From Leptasterias polaris (Eukaryota > Echinodermata > Asteroidea > Forcipulatida > Asteriidae), in assembly GCA_037783415.1 (NCBI GenBank), contig JAZGTN010000002.1, forward strand, positions 2,976,001 through 3,040,000: a stretch of 64,000 bases of DNA. The letters run 5' to 3'. Below the pieces are notes generated by a model. That model was not told the DNA's origin. It worked only from the letters and a program-made list of their open reading frames with translations, and searched no databases. Positions 59,301 to 64,000 of the stretch are shown in pieces. A program made the translations under genes and the position numbers. The first letter of the stretch is position 1; every line of letters begins with the position of its first letter.

Positions 59301-62300
59301 CACATGTTGGGCCCCACTGACAACCCCCCCCCCCCCAAAAAAAAAACACCACAAAAAAACAACCCCCCCCCCAAAAAAAACCCCAAAGAACAAGCAAACA
59401 AACTAACAAACAAATGAAAAACACATAGGGATCTCATGGTGTTAATGCACTATTAAGAATTGTGTTAATGTGGATGTTGAGTTTGGCTAACTCCTTAATT
59501 CAAATATTTTCCAAAAACATCCCCAAAATAACATTTATACTTGAATCATTGTCATTGCTTTTGCATGCCTCAGACTCGAGAGTGGTATCTGACTTTATGA
59601 CTACGGCTACGCCTACAGCCGGATTGCCGTATCATTATGCGTTGAAGTATAGGACGTCCTTAGCAACGTCCTTAGCAACACCCTTAGCAACAGTTGTAGC
59701 CGTAGCTGTAGCAGCCAATTCAGATGAGGACTAAGCCTCAAAAAAATTAAAAACAATAAAAAAGAGAGAGAAAATAATCACAAAAAATAAAAGCCACAGA
59801 GCTTTGGGTTTGTACTTACCCTCTGTAGTTCAGCCAGTGATTTAGCCATGCGTGCAATCAGCCTGTTGAAGCGTTCAAGCTCCTGTAGCAGCACCACGGT
59901 GGTCGGGGAGATCTCCAGGCCGTACTTCTTACGGATCTTATCCAGCTCGAACTGCGCGGGAAGTTTGTTCTGGATGTCCGAGGCGATGTTGGCGATGAAA
60001 TCCTCCCGGCTGATCCCTGCACTGGTTTCGCCTATGAAGTGAAACAAACGATATTATGATTTACCAACTGCATGACTTTTAAGAGCAATCATCGAGTTCT
60101 CAATAGTAGCTTTGGTTTCTGTTACTCTGATTTGACACTTGGCACTAGGAATACTACAGGGGAACAAAATAGATGTTTTTTAAATTATTGACCTCTTGCT
60201 TGACGCGCAGCACATTACACACGCCTATTCCTTTCCCTTTTTTTGATTCATAATGCAAGGGGTAAATAGACGCCATCTTTGGGGGCAAATTGGGCTTTGA
60301 CTTTGAGCCGGGCGAAGTGTTCTAATTTTTCTACGCAGTCAATTTTTGTTTGACCGGTCATGCAATTAATTTGATAAAACTCCTCCGTACTGTACAGTTG
60401 TGCGTTAACAGATTGACTATCATCACTGCCTGATAATGTTAATTGGTACCATCAAGCTAAATATAGCGACTTTAAACAGCTAGAGTATGAGAAAGTCTCA
60501 CAAGAAGAGCCAAGAATATTTGATAAATAACCAGTGCAAATGCTGTAAATCAAGGAAATACAGTGAAATATTTTTTAAAAGGAGGGATGGAAACAATAAT
60601 CTGCTGCGGAATTAGAAACTTTAAATTGCTCCAGTAGACTGAGCTTTGGACTGGGCTTAATTTAATTTTTTGTATCTCCCAAAAATTGAGACATCTTGAC
60701 ATCTCATCTTATTAATCTTGTTCATCGTATGAAGTAGGCACAGTTGGGCAGAAACAGTTGGGAGAAATAATCTCAAATTCAAAGGCCTGTTGATCGACAA
60801 AACCCCTAAAACTGTTCTCATGCTCCAATAATGGTGGTGGAAGGAAGGCGTTGGGGGCAGCAAACCTGTTTGTGGTTGGAGCTCCACCAGTTGAGCCCAC
60901 ATGTCCCTGGCTGCCTGAGTGTAGTAGTTAATCTCAGCATTGGGGTGAAGTCCAAATACCTCTGGTGTGTTGGCTAGCGGCAGAATCTCTACGGCCTCTG
61001 TAGGGGGAATCAACAAGAATAAGTTGCTAAGAGTGAGGTCAATTATATGTTACTCTGACCAATATCAGTCATTCTGTGGCATATTTTATCTTTGAGAAAG
61101 CATCTGGTAGTTTCATTATTACTATTATTATTATCAATATTATTTATTTTCTTGTTAATTCGGCCGAGAGTTTAACAGACACACTACAATACACACACTA
61201 TGTGTTGCATACAATCTGTGCACATCACTCTTCAGCACTGTGTGGACACACATAAGTCCACACAGTGTTTCAAGTCACTACATTAAGTGGACCTCTTTTG
61301 TTCTCAGGTCCACACCTTAAATGCTTAAACAAAAATACCTACAAGTGTTTCCATTTAAAATCTTATGAAAAGTAGAACAATTTAAAAAAAGAATGCATCA
61401 CTGATGTTAGAAAGGCAAGAACTATTGGTCTGTCAATCTGGTGAGCACAAAAATTTGCTAAGCACAGAAACATCTTGCTTAGCACAAACAGGTTACCAGC
61501 CAAATTGCCATAAAATGTACAATAATACAACCAGCGCCCTGCTATATGTTCTCTTCTTTGCAAAGAAATTTGCCAAGCAGTATTTTCTGCTCAACAGTTT
61601 TTAGAAATTGAGCCACGGTCAACAAGTTAGTGGGTATTCTTACGGATGTAGTTATCCTTGGGACCAATCTCTGGGATGCAGTAGTCCACCTCCTTATTGC
61701 AGTAGAAGTGAAACGGCTGGAAGGCATCAAAGATAAAATCACCCATGTACTCATCCATGTAGGTGTTGAGAACACGCCGGTCAAAGTTGTCGATGGCACG
61801 GCCTCCGTACATCACCTACAATCAGGAACAGGCAAAGATTTTTTTTAATGAAATACTCTGTACTCATTTCTAAATGACTGAATGACTTTGGCTACAGATA
61901 TGGTCATTGGCTGCAGCTGCAATGTTGAAGAATAAGACCTTTCAAGTCGAAGCTGTCAATAGACCTTATGCATGACGTAATTCGAGTAGGGCGCCCTCGG
62001 CTAGAAGGTTGCTCATTGGCCTGTCAATGTTTTACCTCTAAGATGGTGGCATAACTTTGTGTCCACTACTGGCAGCAGTGCCAACATTGAAGAATAGGCC
62101 TTTTCAGGGATCTCGCCATCGCCAAAGCCAAAGTCGTCACGTCAAACTCAGCTATATATTGAAACATTTTTTTCAAGTTAGAGAATTGCAATAGACCTCA
62201 TTTCCTATGATCTCAAAGAAATGGGAAATCCTCCCCCAGGGGTCGAAGGAAGGTTGCTTAGGTCTTCTCTGTTTCTCTGTTTGGCCCGAAGGCCAAAACA

Positions 62301-63709
62301 AAAATGGTTGGGAGTTTGGAATTTTGAGGTCCTTAAAAAACATGAAACCTGCCATACAAAACCTAGTTTGGTGTTTTTGTTTTTATCTTACGCAGGCATG
62401 ATATTTGGTCCTTGGAAAAAAGTAGGAACTCTTCATTGAGTACAACACCTGACCTACATGTACACATGGTGTAGGCTTTAACAAAATTTTCAGGCTATTT
62501 AATCACAGTTTGTCCAAAGGCAAGTTTTTCCAAAGGCAATTTTTTTTCTTTTTCAATCAGGCTAAAGTAGGAAGAACATCATGCCTGCTTACCTCACCGA
62601 TAAGATACTTAAGACTGTTCCATGGGATCTTAGAGTCTCCTTGCTCATATGTCTTAGTCAGGTACGTCTGTAAGATATCCATGCAGACCCTAAAGTCAGA
62701 CTCGTTGAAGTCATACGGCACGTTCCAGCCGATCTTGCCGTACTTCCGGCGCTCCTGAACGACGGCGTGGAAGAAGGCGAGGACGAAGACCAGAGGTTTG
62801 AAGGCCTCGTGAGGGCAGTCTTCAAGAACCTGGGCGGAGATCTTGTGGTAGTTACTACGGAGGTTCAGCTTCAGACCGTTGGGAGGTTCTGTCACCACCT
62901 GAGCATGGACAAGAAAAATTAACAATATATTGTTTAAAATAATATAATGCCCTTGAATAATTTGTATTGCTGGCAGAGCTGCCAACATAAGCATCTAATT
63001 GCAATCAGGGAGATATTTAGAATGACATTATAATAGGGAAAAGGTTTCCACATTCAAGGAGATTCTCAAATTTGATCATCAGAACATGGAATGATTGGTT
63101 TATTTTCAGGGAACTTACTGCAGAATCAGTGTTGGCAGCTCTAGGCTGGTGAAATGTATGACCCACAAAAAACATCAAATATATGAATCAATGAAAACAA
63201 TTTTTGTTAAATTGATAACTGATGCTCTATTTGTGTAATGAAATATTTAAAAGTATTGTATGTTTGTAATGCTTTTAGCGCGAATATGACATAATAACTA
63301 GTTTAGTTAAGTAATTTTGAAATCTAGCATTATTTTGTTTGTTCAAGATAAAAATATAACAAAACTAGTAATTTTACTGATTCTGTATCCACATAAGGGT
63401 GGAATGCTATAATAAAAATCTGTCTGACTGATATTTGGGGAACAACAATCAGATTTCTAATATGCTATGGGAGTACAAATCGTGACATCCGCAACGTCAG
63501 ACACTGACCTTGAATGACCTCTGCAGGATACCAATTGGGAAAGCAGGTGTCGGATCCGTGGTCAACCACAGCCTGAAATCAGGATGTGGCTTGATGATCC
63601 TCTCCAGTGCCTTCTCGAGGTCTCGTAGCCACTTGGCGAGAAGGTGACAGTTCTGTAGCATGAGCCACTGACCGCGGGCGATGGCCGTCTCAAGAAGTTG
63701 AAGAGCAAC
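45519..63709 (-). CDS. DNAH10: Dynein axonemal heavy chain 10, last nine coding exons (5' end off the window)
   Basis: Exons on the - strand in order: 63509-63709, 62593-62898, 61644-61815, 60866-60997, 59820-60031, 51244-51411, 49788-49968, 48851-48996 and 45519-45665. All junctions are GT-AG and in phase, giving 554 residues to the stop at 45519-45521. This is the C-terminal region of the motor: the end of the AAA ring ([47 protein letters not shown]) and the dynein C-terminal domain ([61 protein letters not shown]). DNAH10 is an inner-arm heavy chain that hydrolyses ATP to slide axonemal microtubules. The C-terminus ([39 protein letters not shown]) agrees with DNAH10 rather than other heavy chains, from memory. 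The introns host many transposons; the largest is 8.4 kb. Confidence 0.95.
46355..46722. repeat. 19-bp minisatellite, about 19 copies
   Basis: The unit TGTCTGTTATTATTATKAA alternates between TAA, GAA and TCATTAA variants. It lies in the last intron of DNAH10. Confidence 0.9.
46909..47425. mobile_element. Foldback MITE with TTAA target duplication (Kolobok-like)
   Basis: TTAA flanks it at 46905-46908 and 47426-47429. The tips AGAAGAAGGGAAG and (reversed) AGAGGAAGGGAAT are inverted. Long inner inverted segments follow (TACTCATTTTCT..., ATAGATAGAGTCCTCAT, AACATCTGGTGACATCATTC). The left arm has about 100 bp extra. It lies in the last DNAH10 intron; a relative is at 56336-57060. Confidence 0.75.
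48851..48996 (-). CDS. DNAH10: DNAH10 penultimate exon
   Basis: Encodes [13 protein letters not shown] to [11 protein letters not shown]; donor GTACGC, acceptor CCACAG. Part of the dynein C-terminal beta-barrel domain. Confidence 0.93.
49145..49235 (+). mobile_element. SINE fragment
   Basis: CCTGGTTCAAATCCACCTCC (B-box-like) and CTAGAGCCTTGTAAGTGGGT match the body of the SINE at 43525-43730 (GGAGCCTTGCAAGTGGATTG). It is intronic in DNAH10. Confidence 0.5.
49788..49968 (-). CDS. DNAH10: DNAH10 exon, third from end
   Basis: Encodes [20 protein letters not shown] onwards to DEVSERAHS; donor GTAAGTA, acceptor TACTAG. Confidence 0.93.
50690..50850. mobile_element. Decayed GCTTAGCA-type MITE
   Basis: GGACACCAGCCGTGGG, TTACATGGCATTTTGGCTGG, TAACCTTTTTCTG and ATTGTTAAGCAGATAATAT follow the order of the family copy at 9114-9286. 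It is in a DNAH10 intron; a poly-C run is at 50450-50472. Confidence 0.45.
51244..51411 (-). CDS. DNAH10: DNAH10 exon, fourth from end
   Basis: Exactly 56 codons from [12 protein letters not shown] to RFTQYTTW; donor GTAAGT, acceptor ATACAG. Preceded by the 8.4-kb intron. Confidence 0.93.
51583..51925. mobile_element. Kolobok-like MITE with TTAA target duplication, 343 bp
   Basis: TTAA is at 51579-51582 and 51926-51929. The left tip AAGGCAAAGTGTACCTTTGG matches the reversed right tip of 41025-41422. It lies just inside the 8.4-kb DNAH10 intron. Confidence 0.65.
52743..53497. mobile_element. hAT-like non-autonomous element, 755 bp
   Basis: CAGACCTGCCAACC at 52743-52756 is mirrored by GGTTGGCAGGTCTG at 53484-53497. 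A 6-bp direct repeat TATGAC is at 52737-52742 and 53498-53503. Inner blocks (TTGTATTTT versus AAATCGTACT) are subterminal repeats. There is no transposase. A (TTA)n run lies at 53358-53399. It is intronic in DNAH10. Confidence 0.8.
53745..53955. mobile_element. Kolobok-like MITE fragment
   Basis: Shares CAGATTCAAATGTTTTGGGT, CGAAGGGAATCCTTTCTCA and CTGTGCTTCTCACCAAGT with 29640-29830 and 51583-51925. Confidence 0.55.
53956..55657. other. DNAH10 intron, nothing recognised
   Basis: AT-rich intronic sequence with chance ORFs. No exon-like block with dynein similarity is seen. Confidence 0.4.
55658..55883. mobile_element. GGGCCC-type MITE, intronic copy
   Basis: Collinear with 5281-5531 throughout (CGCTTGACCTAAGCGCGGAA, GATTCTTTGCTTACGGTAAG). 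The left tip has lost some bases (GGCCCAATTTCATGGCTTAC). Confidence 0.8.
56336..57060. mobile_element. Foldback MITE with expanded 89-bp tandem repeat
   Basis: The right flank is TTAA (57061-57064) and the left is TTGA (56332-56335). The left tip AGAGAGGCTCCACGGTCAAT and the reversed right tip AGAGTGTCTCCAAGGTCAAA are inverted relatives. Interior words match 46909-47425. The middle holds the four-copy tandem array at 56512-56868. Confidence 0.65.
56512..56868. repeat. 89-bp tandem repeat, about four copies
   Basis: The unit contains AAAGTTCCTTCATGAATTTT and CTTGACCTTTTGACTGAACC; CCTCTTC anchors fall at 56598, 56687, 56776 and 56865. Copies 2-4 are almost identical; the first is slightly more diverged. 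Confidence 0.92.
57065..57663. mobile_element. Kolobok-like MITE with a nested element
   Basis: Collinear with 41025-41422 (CAGCTTCCGATAGTACACAT, GATTATGTATTCCTATTAGG, GTATACTTTGCCT). It is flanked by TTAA (57061-57064) and TTGA (57664-57667) and abuts the foldback MITE at 56336-57060, sharing the TTAA. It is interrupted by 57230-57450. Confidence 0.65.
57230..57450. mobile_element. 221-bp TIR element nested in the MITE
   Basis: CAGGCCTGTGA at 57230-57240 is mirrored by TCACAGGCCTG at 57440-57450. Flanks TTTGAG and TTTGAA suggest a 5-6-bp target duplication. The homologous uninterrupted copies at 34570 and 41200 lack it. The chance ORF 57179-57493 spans the insertion and is not a gene. Confidence 0.75.
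57664..59819. other. DNAH10 intron, nothing recognised
   Basis: Contains diverged ~150-bp direct repeats around GCACACAAAGGACCA (57734, 57904 and 58110) and C/A homopolymer runs at 59327-59380. No exon is seen. Confidence 0.45.
59820..60031 (-). CDS. DNAH10: DNAH10 exon, fifth from end
   Basis: Encodes [20 protein letters not shown] onwards to [10 protein letters not shown]; donor GTAAGT, acceptor TTCATAG. Confidence 0.93.
60866..60997 (-). CDS. DNAH10: DNAH10 exon, sixth from end
   Basis: Encodes [20 protein letters not shown] onwards to LVELQPQT. The donor, GTTTGC, is weaker than the others in this gene; the phase and homology fix it. Acceptor CCTACAG. Confidence 0.9.
61430..61615. mobile_element. 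GCTTAGCA-type MITE, intronic copy
   Basis: GTGAGCACAAAAATTTGCTA, AGGTTACCAGCCAAATTGCC and GCCAAGCAGTATTTTCTGCT follow the family order of 9114-9286; the right tip is decayed (AGAAATTGAGCC). Confidence 0.6.
61644..61815 (-). CDS. DNAH10: DNAH10 exon, seventh from end
   Basis: Encodes [20 protein letters not shown] onwards to IGPKDNYI; donor GTAAGA, acceptor TTGTAG. Confidence 0.93.
62593..62898 (-). CDS. DNAH10: DNAH10 exon, eighth from end
   Basis: Exactly 102 codons from [18 protein letters not shown] to [10 protein letters not shown]; donor GTAAGC, acceptor GCTCAG. Confidence 0.93.
63509..63709 (-). CDS. DNAH10: DNAH10 exon, ninth from end
   Basis: Exactly 67 codons from [20 protein letters not shown] to GILQRSFK, in the AAA6 module; donor GTCAGT, acceptor ACCCAG. 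The gene continues beyond the window on the right. Confidence 0.93.
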
Positions 63710-64000
63710 CTGGGTTGAAGGAGGTCATTGTCAAAAATATAAAACAAATTCTATTGAGTATTTTTTTCACAAAAGAGTTTTTAACTCTGGTCTTTCATAC
63801 CAAAGACATGCAAGAAAGTAGATAAGAAAAGATAATCACTATTTGCTGACAAGTTACTTATGGAAACTAAATAAACGTATGCTGTTAAATTGGCTAGATG
63901 TGTATATTAACCAAATTTCAAACTTTTGAAAGTTGGCAAAAGAATTTGGCTACAAAACTTGTCAGGTATGCATAACAATTATTTTGTTTTCTTCAACTTT

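Noticed and set aside
62173..62439. ORFs of 60-72 codons on both strands between DNAH10 exons
   Set aside because: Short, overlapping on opposite strands, with no conserved splice sites and no dynein similarity.

Overview
This window is animal nuclear DNA: spliced genes with GT-AG introns up to 8 kb, AT-rich intergenic sequence, and a very dense load of transposon remnants. The gene set includes an axonemal dynein DNAH10, a histamine N-methyltransferase-like enzyme, an alpha-1,3-fucosyltransferase, an FBXO39-like F-box protein and a class A GPCR. Together with the repeat style (frequent AGGCCTA words, short MITEs ending GGGCCCAATTTCAT), this suggests a marine deuterostome, most likely an echinoderm and perhaps a sea star. 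The assignment rests on recall of repeat style and protein resemblance, not on a search.

Layout. 1-2 kb: the last three exons of an unidentified + strand gene. 2-6.7 kb: repeats, including a 61-bp tandem triplication, MITEs and an inverted SINE pair. 6.7-10.0 kb: a four-exon HNMT-like methyltransferase on the - strand. 10.2-12.9 kb: a broken LTR retrotransposon with a 5' LTR, a frameshifted gag carrying an N-terminal HhH motif, and an inverted LTR piece at its 3' end. 14.5-15.5 kb: a complete non-autonomous hAT element. 17.7-19.1 kb: fucosyltransferase (+). 20.0-21.6 kb: FBXO39-like intronless gene (-). 22.8-24.8 kb: LINE 3' end, MITEs and a solo LTR. 27.2-29.0 kb: two-exon GPCR (-). 30.4-45.4 kb: no host gene recognised; this is a graveyard of nested elements, including a MITE blown up by 42 copies of an 18-bp unit, a palindrome array, a piggyBac-like element inside a LINE with a solo LTR inside that, SINEs and a CAG/CAA tract. 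45.5-63.7 kb and beyond: the last nine coding exons of DNAH10 (-), with MITEs, a 19-bp minisatellite and hAT elements in its introns. The gene runs off the right edge.

The host genes do not form an operon or pathway; they are ordinary unlinked animal genes. I did not find a coherent novel multi-gene system. The most unusual content is in the mobile DNA: a retrotransposon Gag with a helix-hairpin-helix N-terminus, MITEs whose inverted ends carry CTCF-like motifs in convergent orientation, a target-site-proven nest of three elements, and MITEs that expanded internal tandem arrays.
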